From positions 372,001-436,000 of the forward strand of contig JAEOAD010000240.1 of NCBI GenBank assembly GCA_036365145.1: a stretch of DNA of 64,000 nt, read 5' to 3'. A program made the translations under genes and the position numbers. The notes under the pieces are model-generated. The model was given only the letters and a program-made list of their open reading frames with translations, was not told where the DNA came from and made no database searches. This DNA comes from Orientallactaga sibirica (taxonomy: Eukaryota; Chordata; Mammalia; Rodentia; Dipodidae). Below are positions 35,251-47,395 of the stretch, in pieces; position 1 is the first letter of the stretch, and each line of letters opens with the position of its first letter.

Positions 35251-37814
35251 TGATTTTTTAATGATTGCCTTCCTGACTGAAGTAAGATGGAATCTCATAG
35301 TTGTTTTGATAGTTAAAGATATTGAATGTTTTCTAAAGTGAGTATTAGCCATTTGTATTTCTTCCTCTGATAACTCCGTATTCAATTCTATACCCCATTT
35401 TTTGAGTGGATTGTTTGATTTTTTTGTTTGTTTGTTTAGTTTTTGAAGTTCCTTCTAGATTCTACATATTAGGTCTCTCTCAGTGGTATAGCTGGAGAAA
35501 AATTTCTGACATTCTGTGAGTAATATGTTGGCTCTCCTTATGGTATGTTTGTCTATGCAAAACCTTTTAACCTCATGAGATACTCTTGGTTGAATGACTG
35601 TTTAATTTCCTGGACTATTAGGGTATTTATTGTTCAGGAAGTTTTTTCCCACTCCTATGGAGAGTTCCTCCTATTTTTTTCTAGTAGTTGAAGAGTTTCA
35701 GGTCTTATATTGAAGTCTTTAATTCATTTGGACATGATTTTTGTGTATGGTGAGATGAATGGATCTAGTATCATTTTCTACATGTGATTATCCAATTTTC
35801 CAGCACCATTTGTTGAAGATTCTGTCTTTTCTCCAGTCTATGTTATTAGCACCTTTGTCAAAGATCAAGTAGTTGTAGTTACTTGACCTAAGGTCTGGGT
35901 CTTCAATTCTGTTCCATTGGTCTATATGTCTGTTTTTAGGCTAGTGTGATGCCTTTTTGATTACTATGGCTCTGTAGCATAGCTTTATATTGCGTATAGT
36001 GATAGTTCCAGAAGTCTTTCTTTTGCTGAGGATAATTTAGATATCCAAGGCCTGCTGCCTTTCCAAAAGAATTGGAGAACATTTTTTCTATCTTTGAAGA
36101 ATCATGCTAGAATTTTTATATGGTATTGCATTAAATCTCTATATTGCTTTTGGTAGAACTGTCATTTCCACAAAATTAATTATACCTATCCAGGAAAATG
36201 TGAGGTCTTTCCATCTGCTCACCTACTCAATTTTTTTCTTAAGTGTTTTTATGTTTTCATTATATAGGTCTTTCACATCCTTGGTTAGTATTAGTCTAAG
36301 GTGTAATGTATTTGTTTTTTTGTGGGTATTGAAAATGGGACAGACTAGCTAATTTATTTCTTTGTATGTTTGTCCTTTGCATATAGAAAGACTATTAATT
36401 TTTGTGTGTTGATTTTGTATTCTGCCACTTTTATGAAGGAATGAATCACCTTTAGAAGTTCTGAAGTGGAGAATTTCAGGTCACTTATGTATAGAATCAT
36501 GTCATTTGCAAACAGACCTAACTTGACTTCTTCCTTTCCAATTTATATCCCTTTTATTTCTTTCTCTTATTGCTTGGGCTAGGACTTCTAGTACTATGTT
36601 GAAGAACTGTGGTGAGATTGGACACCCCTATCTTGTTCTTGATCTCAATGGGAGTGCCTTGAGTCCTTCCCTATTAAGTATTATTTGTGCTTGGGGTGCT
36701 TTTTATATAGCCTTTATTGTATTGCGATATAAACCCTCCATGCCTATTCTTTCCAGAGTTTTGATTATGAAGTGATGTTATATTTTGTTGAAGGCCTTCA
36801 TAGCATCTATTGAGATGATCATGTGATTCTTATGATTAAGTTTATTTATGTGGTGTTTTATGTTGACTGATTTCTGTAGGTTAAACCATCCCTGCATCCT
36901 TGGGATGAATCCTGCTTGATCAATGTGGTTAATGCCTTTGATGTGTTGTTGATTTGGTTGGCAAGGATTTTGTTCAGACCTTTGCATTTAAGTTCACCAG
37001 GGATATAGGCCTATAGTTTTCTTGTTGTATCTGTCTGGTTTTGGTATTTGGGTGATGCTAGCTTCATAAAAGAAGTTGGAGGGCATGGCCTGTTCTCCAA
37101 TTATGTGGAACAATTTGAGAAAAATTGGTTTCAGTTCTTCAATGAAGGTTTGATAGAATTCAGCTGAGAGGCCATCCAGTCTTGAATTTTTCTTTTTGTG
37201 GATGTTTTTTGATGAACTTTTCAATCTCAATGGATGTTGTAGATTTGCTTAGGAGATTAATCTGCTCTGCCTTTAGTATTAGATGTCTAGGAATTCCTTC
37301 ATTTCTTGTAGATTATCCAATTTTGTGGAGTAGAGATTTTGGAAGTATGCCCTGATGATTCTTCAAATTTCATTGATGTCTGTTGTGACCTCTCCCTTTT
37401 TACTTTTTATATTTGTTAATCTGAGACTTCTCTTTTTTTTTTTCATTTGATCAAATTGGCCAAGGGTTTTTCAATCCTGTTTATTTTTTTCAATGAACCA
37501 GTTGTTTGTTTAGTCAATTTTCTTAATTGTTTTTTTAGTTTCCAATTCATTAATTTCTATTCAGATCTTGATTATTTAATTCTATCTGAAACTCTTAGGG
37601 TTGTATTCTTCTGGTTTTCCAATCCCTTTAAATGGATGGTTAGGTTATTAATTTGGGATCATGCCATCTTTGTTATGAAGGCATTTAGCATTATGAATTT
37701 TCCCCTTAGTACTGTCTTCATTGTGTCCCATAATTTTGGTAAGTTTCATTTTCATTATCATTCAATTCTAGAAATTTTTACATTTTTAAATTTTCTTCCA
37801 GAACCTATTCATTG

Positions 37815-38108
37815 TTTAAAATATGTTGTTCAGGGCTGGAGAGATGGCTTAGCAGTTAAGGCGCCTGCCTGCTAAGCCTAAAGAACCCGATTCCAATCTC
37901 CAGGTCCCACGTTTAGCCAGATGCAAAGTGACACAAGGGTGCAATGCTGCACTTGACCACAAGGGGGTGCACACATCTGGATTTCATTCACAGCAGCTGA
38001 GAAACTGCTGGTGCGCCCATCTCTATCTGTCTTCCTCTCCCTCTGTCTCTCGCTCTCTCTGTCTCTCTCCAAAAATAAAAAAATTTTTCTTTAAAATATG
38101 TTGTTCAG
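37815..38108 (+). repeat. tRNA-type SINE with perfect 19-bp target-site duplication
   Basis: SINE body at 37834-38089, starting ggctggagagatggctta, with the CT-rich tail at 38023-38070 and an A-rich end. The 19-bp sequence tttaaaatatgttgttcag is present at 37815-37833 and 38090-38108 without mismatch, so the insertion is fairly young and defines the ends exactly. It sits inside older minus-strand L1. Confidence 0.97.
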
Positions 38109-38971
38109 TCTCCAAGAGCTGGTGGAATTTCTAATGTGCCTCTTGCTGTTAATTTTTAGCTTATCTGATATGATACAGGAAGCTACATAAATTTTCCTGA
38201 ATTTCCTCATAAATGATCTACTTTGGAGAAAGTTCCATGGGCTGCTGAGAAAAATGTGCATTCTGTAGAATTGGGGTGGCATGTTCTGTAGATGTTCATT
38301 CATTAGGTCTATGGTGTTGTTGAGCTCTATTATTTCCCTGCTTGCTTTCTACTTGGATGATCTATTGATGATAGTGGAGTATTGAAGTCCCCAACTGTGA
38401 TATTGTTGGTGTTTATGTTTTGTTGTCAGGTAGGTTTTGTTTTATAAACTGTTGGCACCTGTGTTTGGTGCATATAGATTTATGATTTTGATGTCCTCAT
38501 GTTGGATCATTCCTTTGATAAGTAAGAGATTGTCTTCATTTTGATTACTTTGGGTTTGAAGTCTACTCCATCCAATGTTAATATAGCAATGCCTGCTTAT
38601 TTCTTATTTCCATTTGCTTGGAATGTCATTCCATCATTTCACCCTAAGGAGGTTTCTGTCTTTAGTAGTGAGGTGGATGATGAAAAGACAGCAGATAAAA
38701 GGGTCTATTTTTTTTTTTATCCACTCTGTTAACCTGTGTGTTATAACATTCTGTTTTCACTATGGTCTATTCTATTGGTAATGCTTTACCAAGAGGTTTT
38801 ATAAGAGTTATTATATTCTTTTCATTTCTGTTTGGTTTTTCTTTAACATTTCTCTATATTAAATTCCATTTTATATCTTGGTTTGGTTTTCTAATTTCAT
38901 TTAGCTGTTTCTGTTCTCTTGGAGTTTATTCAGGAGTTAAGTTGTGACCTTTTTAAACTGTATATTTATGT

Positions 38972-39052
38972 TTGAATTTTTATAATTTATTCTAACTTTT
39001 GAATTGTTTATAATTTATTCTAGCTTTTGAATTGTTTATAATTTATTCTAAG
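38972..39052. repeat. 28-bp minisatellite, about three units
   Basis: Unit tataatttattctaactttt + gaattgtt is repeated about three times with one or two changes. Confidence 0.85.
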
Positions 39053-39960
39053 TAGCTCTCATAGGAGGTATGTTATGGGTCTGAGCATTTTCAGTTTTTG
39101 TTTTACTTGTTTTGCATTGGTATTGCACTTCTTGAGATATTCCACTTGTAGAGAACACCATGACTCACAAAAGGTCACAGTATGGCTGTAAGCTAGGGTA
39201 GGAGTTTGGGTTTACACTTGGAGAAATCATGTAAACTATAGGGAAGAAGCACCTATTGGCAGGTTTGGAATCCCACATGGCATGTCAGCACGATGTCTGA
39301 TTATATAGATTCATCTACCATAATCAGGTGAGTGGTAGCACACTTGGACAAGTGGGCTCCACAAAGAGATGAGTGCACAGAACTAAGGGCTCTTCTGCAG
39401 AGGCTTGGCACAGCTACTCTGGTGATAGGGATATGTGAGGACAGTAACAATTGGGGAAGGATGTTTGGGATGGAGGAACTCCCAGTGGTGTGACTCACTC
39501 CTACTATTTACCAGAAGTGATGCTTAGTGTGGGCGTAGTTGAGGAATCCAGGGGAACTCACCCACAGTAGCAGCATGGCTCCACTGAGTACAGGATAGGA
39601 GACCCAGAACAGACACAGTTGTGGAACTCATGGAGGCCACTTTCACACCTAATAGAGTCTTATCTTTAGCTCTGGTGGGTAACCAAGTGCTTTGGCAATA
39701 ACCTGCATTATTTTGGGGGTGAAACTAGCACATAAGTTCTGGGGATAGCCAGTGGTTCTCAGATCTCAGTGGGAGGGAGTCTATGCCTGGTACTGAAAAC
39801 AAAGTCAAAAACCTATAGCTTGGAAGGGAATAGGCTTTACAGGGAAATAACACTGTTCTTTGGCTAAGTGGGTATTTTGAATTCATCAAATTGCCTTTAA
39901 ATATTTATGCCCTTTAATTTATGCTGTTCTCACTTTTGGTTGGCATTGCTCACACAAGAA
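39053..39960 (-). other. Probable L1-derived non-coding sequence
   Basis: Parts near 39640-39800 match the L1 3' UTR (tcttatctttagctctggtg, ggtactgaaaacaaagtc). The part at 39100-39640 may be L1 5' UTR but is not clear. No coding potential. Confidence 0.45.
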
Positions 39961-39964
39961 CTGT

Positions 39965-40182
39965 AATATTTTTAAAATTTATTTGTTTATCTATGAGAGA
40001 GAGAGAGAGACAGACAGAGAGAGAGAACAGGCAAACCAGGGCCCCTAGCCACTGCAAACAAACTCCAGATACATGTGCTACCTTGTGCATCTGGCTTATG
40101 TGGGTACTGGGGACTCAAACCTGGGTCCTTTGTCTTCACAGATAAGTGCCTTAGCCACTAATCTCTTAATATCTCCAGCCCA
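39965..40182 (-). repeat. tRNA-type SINE
   Basis: Reverse copy: (GA)n at 39996-40027 is the CT-tail, ccttgtgcatctggcttatg the middle, tgccttagccactaatctct the head. Confidence 0.9.
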
Positions 40183-40189
40183 AGACCTG

Positions 40190-40385
40190 CAAATTTTAAG
40201 CCCATCAACATCTTATCATAGAGGATGGAGAGGACAAAAAGGATGAGACAACAAAAGATAACAATAACTACTTGGAAAAAAGAGGGTCCCCAGTGGAATA
40301 GCAGTGGATGACCCGGGGGGGGCTAGGGAGAAGAGGATAATAGAATGTGAATCCAATCAAATTACAGTATGTTCATGTATCATAG
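40190..40385 (+). repeat. Probable L1 3' end fragment, plus strand
   Basis: G-rich stretch ggggggggctagggagaaga and the following text (aatccaatcaaattacagta) look like the end of an L1 3' UTR in sense orientation. Confidence 0.5.
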
Positions 40386-40512
40386 CACTCAGGATGTAGA
40401 GGTAGGATTGCCATGAATTCGAAACTTGTCTGAGACTATAGAATGAGTGCCAGGTTATCCTGGAATAGAGTGAGACCCTATTCTGAAAACAAACAAACAA
40501 AAATAAAGTAAG
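40386..40512 (+). repeat. Diverged B1 SINE
   Basis: Partial B1 order: catagcactcaggatgtaga, ggtaggattgccatgaattc, ctggaatagagtgagaccct, then an A-rich tail with acaaacaaacaa. Confidence 0.8.
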
Positions 40513-40719
40513 CTTTTCAGTTCATATATTTCTCCACCAAAATGTGAAGTCTTACAATCATGATTTTAACAGCTTTGTTTCTAAGGACTGACATTTTCAC
40601 TACATGAGATAGTAGATACATTCTACATGAATATAAGGGAAATAGCAAATATTTTATAATTCATACCTTTACAAAACTTTTTAAGAGTATTTAAGCAAAA
40701 AATATTTGCTTAAATACTA

Positions 40720-40838
40720 CAGGGCTGGATATGTAGCTTAGTGGCTAAGGCACTTGCCTGCAAAGCCAAAGGAACCAGGTTTGATTCCTGAGGATCCACA
40801 TAAACCAGATGCGTAAGGTGGCACATGCATTTATTATA
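40720..40838 (+). repeat. tRNA-type SINE, 3'-truncated
   Basis: Head agggctggatatgtagctta, then aaggcacttgcctgcaaagc and ccagatgcgtaaggtggc. The CT-rich tail is absent. Confidence 0.88.
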
Positions 40839-41418
40839 TCAACTAAAATATAAGATATTAAAGTTTATAAAGCTAAAGGTAATTTAGACTTTTTTCTGTG
40901 AGTAATGGTTCAAACTTAAATTTTTTTGCTGCAGATAAAAAGTCTGGATAATGGAAAAAATGCTGAGTCCATTGACCTTGAGTAAAATTTCCCAATTTCC
41001 TACTAAACACATAATGGTACTGACCTGAGTTAGGAATGCCTAAGATAGCTTTCCTGTCCATTCTCCCTTAACAAATGTTACTAGGCAACATCTTCATATA
41101 AAACAAAGAACGTAAGCTCAGATTCTGCCCACAACTCCTGGCAAAGACGGAAACATGTAATAATGATGAACTGTGCTTTTCACTGATGTTATAAAACATG
41201 ACAAAAATTTTTAAAGATATGTCAAGGTAACACTACCTTTGTGTGTCTAAATCAGTTGACTCATCCCTGAAATGAGTCTGTTTAACCATCAAAATACTTA
41301 CCAATCTCTTCATATAACATATTTAGCCAAGGAAAAACTAAGTGTGCTTACTCCAGAGTCTAAAACTGGATAGAAAAAAGAAATAAATTCCTCTAATGGC
41401 TACATAGCTATAGGAGTT
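40839..41418. other. Non-coding DNA, nothing recognised
   Basis: The minus-strand open stretch 40873-41061 shows no known domain. Confidence 0.4.
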
Positions 41419-41616
41419 TCAATGAGTGTTTCTTAAAAAGTATGACATATATCAGAATCATCTGAAATGTTTGGTAAAACACAAAACACTGGATGCCACC
41501 CAACCTCAGAAGTTCAGATTCAGTGGACATGGAGTAGGAGGTTTCAGAATGTGCATTTCAAACAAATTCCTAGGTGACTTTTATGGAGTTGTCTCACACC
41601 TTGAGAACCTGGTAGC
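41419..41616 (+). repeat. MER5A-like hAT DNA-transposon fossil
   Basis: Non-autonomous Charlie-type element. The typical order is visible: tatcagaatcatctgaaatg, aaaacacaaaacactggatg, ttcagattcagtggacatgg, aatgtgcatttcaaac, ttcctaggtgac and the terminal caccttgagaacctgg. Ancient and shared across placental mammals. Confidence 0.85.
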
Positions 41617-42200
41617 ATCAATTTTCAGGTTCCTAGGACAAAACGTGGTCTTGGGAAAGCAAACCTGATGGGTGGTAAAAAGAAAGGAAGAAGGGAGGGA
41701 AGGAGAGAAATGGAGAGAGATGGCCAAGGGAGGGGGAGGACTCCTTCCTACAATTGTTTCTGCTATGCCAGAAGAGTGGGCAGGTGGCGCTCATCAAGGC
41801 TATTATTATTTTGCCCTATTTGGAAGATGAGAGTTGCTTTTAAAACAGAAGGGCCTGCCTTCTTGGGTGGCCCTAAGTCTTATTTTCACTACAGCAGGAG
41901 GCCAAAGAGAAAATCCTGCATCACCTTGTCCACACTAAGCATCTGGGAAACTCCACATGTCAGAAAACCTCACTAATTTTTCCCTTGGTATGCATAGTAT
42001 TAGTGAAACACCTAATTTATCCTACAAATGTGTTATGAGTTATCAGTACATGCCTTATGCCCTAGAAAAACACATTTTAGATATAAGAAAGAAAAGAGAG
42101 GTTCCCTAATTCTCCTTCTAATTTTTTCTCATTAAAGGCTAGAATTGTTGAGATTTGCTATGATAATACATCCAGGAAATTTCAAGTATATGACTTTTGC
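41617..42200. other. Non-coding DNA with GA-rich tract
   Basis: Purine-rich run at about 41678-41738 gives a spurious open plus-strand stretch (41668-41976). Nothing else recognised. Confidence 0.45.
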
Positions 42201-42224
42201 ATTTTAATCCTAATATTTAAATAA

Positions 42225-43650
42225 ACTAATTCTAAGAGGAACAAAATCTAACAGGTTTGGAAAAGCAGAGAGAATAAAAAGAACTCTCTCAGACTGCTGC
42301 CAAAAATATCAGTTAATCCTAAAGTGTATCTTGCAGCTTTCACAATGGTCTAAAGAACAAAGGATTGTAATCTCATTTTCTGTTTTAGATTATTGTCATT
42401 CTACTCACACCACTTCAATTTAATAATTGAACAATTTAGATGATGAGTTTCCAGATGGAAAGGTATGCTTCTTGTCACAGCTGGAAAATTCATTGCATGG
42501 CTGGCTTACATTTTTAAAAAATAATTTATTATTTTGTTTATATTATTCTAATTTTACAATCATATTGGTGACTCCATTATCCTCCTCCCTGTCTTCCCCC
42601 CTCCAAAGGGACCCTCATCACTGGGGGATGTGGGTCTTGCTCTGTGTGGGTAGTCAAAAATTATGGGGCATAGGCCAAGTCTCTGTGCATAATGAGCCAA
42701 CTTGTGGCTCTAACACTCTTTCTGCCCCCTCTTCCATGAATTTCCCTGAGCCACATTGGGATCATTTTAGTTCTACTTCAGTGGTGAGGTTTTGGGAGCC
42801 TCTGTGTCTCTGGAAATCTGGCTTAGTAGGAGTTGGATGTTCTCTGTGTTTGTCTCCTTCAGCCTTTTTCTGGTGTCGTGTTCACCAAGAAAGCTATACT
42901 CTTGCCCTTTCCCCACATTACTCTATGGTTTCAGCTGGGGCCCTGGTGAAGTGTGATAGGCTGATCCTTCCTTCAGGTTCATCGTCTATCTGAAAAAGAT
43001 AAGCAAATTCTCCAACAGAGAGAGAAGTTAGTACTAGACAGATGGAATGGCCATAGTTATTTTATAGCGAATTTTATATGCTTAGGCCCTCTTCTAGCCC
43101 ACATTTAGTGGGAGCTTGATCTTGGAGACTGGGCTCATTTTTTGTACATGGCTTTGACTTATTTCCCAGTTCCAGCAATGAGTTCCATTCCACTGAGTGG
43201 ATCTATTAGTCAAATTAAGAGCAATTGGTTACCCACCATGGCTGTGTGCCACTACTGCACTTGTTTGAGCAATGTGTCATGTTGTTTCCTGCTGAGTAGC
43301 TTAAACTGAGAGTTATTTGGACAGATGATTGTCATTTTAGAATAGTCACTATGTAGCATCCTCTGGCATTAGACTAGCTAACTGTCTGGGGACTGACCCT
43401 CTTCCAGATTCTGACCAGGTCTCTCCATGTTTGGTCTCACACGTGTATGCTGTCTTTGACAGTAGGGTCTTATCCTTAACCTTTGGTGGGTCATCAAGAA
43501 TTCTGACAGAAATATGTCTTTTTTGTGAAACCTTGTAGGTCTCTCAGATCAATAGCTCATCATGAAAGTTAACCCTGTGCTGGTACTGGGAGTTATAAGT
43601 CAGTGCCAAGGAAGGTGAAGGAAGAAAAAGATATAATCTAGTCCTAAAAG
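42225..43650. repeat. Duplicated block A: flank plus L1 3' UTR
   Basis: Closely matches the block at 45.2-46.4 kb, including non-L1 flank on the left (taagaggaacaaaatcta, gaacaaaggattgtaatct). The shared right end is gtcagtgccaaggaaggtg and gaagaaaaagata. The inner part (about 42520-43620) is L1 3' UTR on the minus strand. The 188-codon plus-strand open stretch 42427-42993 is antisense to that UTR and not a gene. Confidence 0.75.
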
Positions 43651-43745
43651 TAACATTTTGAAAGAAATTACTTTCAAAGACTCTGAATGCCTTTTATTAA
43701 TGCTAATTTTGCTTCATTTAAAAATACAGTTTTATGTAGAATAGA
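43651..43745. other. Short spacer
   Basis: Nothing recognised. Confidence 0.3.
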
Positions 43746-43935
43746 ATTACCTGGAGTGGAGAGATGGCTTAGGGCTTAAGGCATCTTGACTGTCTTTTGA
43801 AAAGAACTCAGATTTGATTCCCCAGTACCACATGATCCAGATGCACATTGTGGCACATGCATCACATGTCAGAGTTGGAAAATAGGATCCATTCAAAGTG
43901 ACATCTCTACTAGCCAGGGGACAGAAATTCAAGTG
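43746..43935 (+). repeat. tRNA-type SINE, degenerate
   Basis: Head ggagtggagagatggcttag, then ccagatgcacattgtggc. The later part is unclear. Confidence 0.65.
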
Positions 43936-43949
43936 ATGGCTTTAATAAA

Positions 43950-44160
43950 ATATTTGAGAACTGGAAAGATGGCAGTGGATAAAATGAATGCCTGAAAAGT
44001 AAATGACCCAGGTTCAATTCCCAGTACCCATTTAAAGACAGATACCCAAAGAGGTACATGTGTCTGGAGTTCATTTGCTGTCACTAAAAGCCCTGAAGCA
44101 CCCACACTCTCCTTTCTCTCTGTCTGTTACAAATAAATAAAATATAAAGACAAAACATTT
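43950..44160 (+). repeat. tRNA-type SINE, diverged
   Basis: gaactggaaagatggcag, aaatgacccaggttcaattc, gtgtctggagttcatttgc and ccacactctcctttctctct appear in the family order, ending in acaaataaataaaa. Confidence 0.8.
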
Positions 44161-44398
44161 CAGTGTATTCTGGGACAAAATTCAAACTACAATGATAAAA
44201 ATGCATAATAATGATAATTGTAAAACTTAGTTGTTCAGTATAACCCCAGAAGTGTTTAATAAAACACTGTTAAATTTTAGAAAGTATATTTCAAAGATTT
44301 TCCCTCCACTTTGCAGGTAGAGGAAAAGAGAGTTGACTCTTTCCAGGAAATGAGTTCTTGATGCTTTTAAGAAGCGGCCTATATCAAACCTCTTTTTA
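44161..44398. other. Non-coding spacer
   Basis: No recognisable content; overlapping minus-strand open stretch is probably chance. Confidence 0.35.
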
Positions 44399-44662
44399 TA
44401 AAACACAAAGGAGAAAAACACAGTGAGCCGGGAGAAGAGTCAGCGGAAACTCTCCGTTTATTGTCAAATTATTTATAATTTTGAGAAGGGGCGGGAAGAG
44501 GGGATTTTCAAGAAATAAGGGCCAATAGTATTTCATCACACCTTCAGTAGCTGGGCTGAAATGACATTAAGGCCTTGCAAAACACTGGATTGCCACCCAA
44601 AGACAAAAACAAACTCAGGAAGTTCCTGAAGGCAACACACCCGGGCCTCATAGGGCCCAACA
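44399..44662 (-). mobile_element. Truncated class II LTR, same family as the solo LTR at 58.6 kb
   Basis: In reverse, this carries gacaataaacggagag and ttctcccggctcac, both matching the LTR at 58606-59075, and begins tgttgggccc at 44662. It has one copy of the U3 segment that is duplicated in the 58.6-kb LTR. The U5 end is missing beyond about 44399. More diverged than the other copy. Confidence 0.8.
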
Positions 44663-44893
44663 CTCTTCACCCAAAGAAACTTGTCAGTAATTTATGTTTT
44701 CAACCTCTCCTTTTTCCACACCAAAGAACTCTGGCATCAATTTTCTTTCTCCATGGATTTGCCTCTTGGACATTCCATTAAACCGGATTTGCCATAATAC
44801 ATTCCAAAAGGAATATTCTTTCTCACTTCTTTTTTGTAATGTAGAGATCTTTTGTAGTGGACTCCTTAATACAATTTTTCAATATATGCCATT

Positions 44894-44930
<37 letters not shown>

Positions 44931-45210
44931 TTCCTATTTGGAATATGATGTTTCTATTACAAAACAGAGTGTTTATTTCTTGGGTAAAGGCTACAGAGAA
45001 CTCATAAACTCCAGCAGGAACCCAAAAGATGATCTTATTTTGTTAGTTCTAAATATCAATGAAACCCTATTAATATCTACTGTTTCCTTTATCATTTTTA
45101 ACTTGTACATTCCCAATCCTTTCAACTGAAGCCTTATCTTTCCAACTAGTTCCTCTTCTATTTTGATATCTTTATTTTTTTCTCCCCTCCTTTACCATCC
45201 ATGACAAAAT
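44663..45210. other. Non-coding DNA with (AT)n run
   Basis: An (AT)n tract lies at about 44897-44931. Nothing else recognised. Confidence 0.45.
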
Positions 45211-45214
45211 CCAG

Positions 45215-46370
45215 GAAAGCTTAAATATAAGAGGAACAAAATCTAATTTAAGGACAGACACTGTAAGCTCCTAAATTAAAAACTAAATATAGAACAAAGG
45301 ATTATAATATATTTTTGTTTTAATTAAATTTTACAATCATACCTCATCAATGGGGAATGTGGGTCTTGCACTGTGGGGGTAGTCAAAAATTATGGGGATA
45401 GGCCAAGTCTCTGTGCATAATGACCCAACTTGTGGCTCTAACACTCTTTCCCTCCCCCTCTTCCACAAATTTCCCTGAGCCACATTGGGATCATTTTAGT
45501 TCTACTTCAGTGGTGAGGTTTTGGGAGCCTCTGTGTCTCTGGATATCTGGCTTAGTAGGAGTTGGATGTTCTCTGTGTTTATCTCCTTCAGCCTTTTTCT
45601 GGTGTCATGTTCACCAAGAAAGCTGTACTCTTGCCCTTTCCCCACATTACTCTATGGTTTCAGCTGGGGCCCTGGTGAGGTGTGATAGGCTGATCCTCCC
45701 TTCAGGTTCATTGTCCATCTGAAAAAGATAAGCAAATTCTCCAATGGAGAGAGAAGTTAGTACTAGATAGATGGAATGGCCATAGATATTTTATAGAGAA
45801 TTTTATATATGTGTAGGCCCTCTTCTAGCCCACATTTGTGGGAGCTTGATCTTGGAGACTGGGCTCATTTTTTGTACATGGTTTTGACTTATTTCCCAGT
45901 TCCAGCAATGAGTTCCATTCCACTGAGTGGATCTATTAGTCAAATTAAGAGCAGTTGGTTACCCACCATGGCTGTGTGCCACTACTGCACTTGTTTGAGC
46001 ATTGCGTCATGTTGTTTTCTGCTGGGTAGCTTAAACTGTGAGTTATTTGGACAGATGTCGGTCATTTTCCCCCAGTCACTCGTGTAGCACCCTCTGGCAC
46101 TAGACTAGCTAACTGTCTGGGGACTGACCCTCTTCCAGATTCTGACCAGGTCTCTCCATGTTTGGTCTCACCTGCGTATGCTGTCTTTGACAGTAGGGTC
46201 TTACCCTTAACCTTTGGTGGGTCATCAAGAACTCTGACAGAAATCTGTCTTTTTTGGGAAACTTTGTAGGTCTCCGGGATCAACAGCTCATTGTGAAAGT
46301 TACCCTGTGCTGGTACTGGTACTGGGAGTTATAAGTCAGTGCCAAGGAAGGTGGAGGAAGAAAAAGATAG
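45215..46370. repeat. Duplicated block B: flank plus L1 3' UTR
   Basis: Partner of block A (42.2-43.65 kb). The stretch 45437-45710 is nearly identical to 42720-42990. On the left, aagaggaacaaaatctaa and gaacaaaggattataat are shared flank. The L1 3' UTR is on the minus strand. Confidence 0.75.
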
Positions 46371-46470
46371 GTAATATAATAAAGAAAGTGAGTAGCAGAG
46401 AGGAGAGGAGAGAGAGAGAGAGAGAGGAGAGAGGGATAGGGAGAGAGAGAAACAGGAAAAGATTAAGGTT
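46371..46470. repeat. (GA)n-rich tract
   Basis: Impure GA repeat at about 46399-46460, probably the tail of a lost reverse SINE. The T/C-rich segment at 46602-46677 is L1 3' UTR text. Confidence 0.75.
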
Positions 46471-47395
46471 GGTCTTCATGATGTTCTCTCCAGTTCCCTG
46501 TGGTTCAGGTGTTCCCTCTGTGGGCCTGCTGAAGGACCAATGTTTTAGCCTGTTGTTCAGCATATAGTGTTTTATAGTACCATTTCCTTTTGGGTCCCTA
46601 TTTGTGTCCCCCCTTACCCTCCCTCCCACCCCTCCCCTCCTCCCTTCCCCACCCCCTCCCCCCATCCCACCCTCCCTATTGTCTGGTCCTCAGGGTACTT
46701 ATTAGGTTTGGCAGCATCTCAGGCGGATTCAGGTTAGGAGCCACAAATGAATGAGACCATGCGATGATTATCTTTTTGTGATTGGGTGAGCTCACTGAGG
46801 ATGATCTGTTCCATGTTTGACCATTTTTTTTTCAAATTTCATTATTTCATCTTTTTTTTCAAATTTCATTATTTCATCATTGTTATCCTTTCATCTTGCT
46901 GCTACATAGAGTTCCATAGTATAGATATACAGCTACATCATTGTTATCCATTCATCTAATGATGGACATTTGGGTTGATTCCAGAATAACTGGGTCTGTT
47001 ATTATGAATTGAGCAGCTATAAATAATGGTTGAGCATATCTCTCTGATCTGAAAGGCTTGTTCCTATTTCTCCAAATGCCCAGCTTTTGGGATTAACTGG
47101 GTCTGTTTTAGGTATTATTATTTCATTTATTTTCAGGAGTCTCCATATAGCTTTCCATAATGGTTGAACCATTTTACATTCCCACCAACAGTGAAAGCTT
47201 GTTCCTATTTCTCCACACTTTGCATCTGGCTAAACGTGGGACAGAGATTTTTGTTTTCTTATTAGTTTTTTTAACCACTAAGCCAATTTCCAGCCCTCAT
47301 TGGTTTTTTTTTAATGTTAGACATCCTTACTAGGGTAAGGTGGAATCTCATAGTTGTTTTAATTTGCATTTCCCTGATGATTAGGGATGTTGATA
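46471..47395 (-). mobile_element. L1 ORF2 C-terminus and 3' UTR, rearranged
   Basis: Antisense L1 with local duplications: tttcaaatttcattatttca occurs twice near 46832-46878, and gcttgttcctatttctcca twice near 47050 and 47197. A partial reverse SINE (gcatctggctaaacgtggg, ttttttaaccactaagcca) is embedded at about 47222-47297. Confidence 0.7.

Larger units (their letters stand above)
34906..38980 (-). mobile_element. L1 ORF2, long but heavily damaged
   Basis: Minus-strand L1. Its C-terminal end is at about 35.1 kb, the reverse transcriptase at about 36.48-37.23 kb and the endonuclease side at about 38.1-38.6 kb. The catalytic motif, read from 36480-36510, is FANDMILY rather than [14 protein letters not shown] at 36778-36987 shows a changed palm residue. 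A SINE with a clean target duplication lies at 37834-38089. No ORF1 identified. Confidence 0.88.

Noticed and set aside
42427..42993. 188-codon plus-strand open stretch
   Set aside because: It lies antisense to an L1 3' UTR and recurs in the copy at 45.4 kb (45420-45722). It has no known domain.
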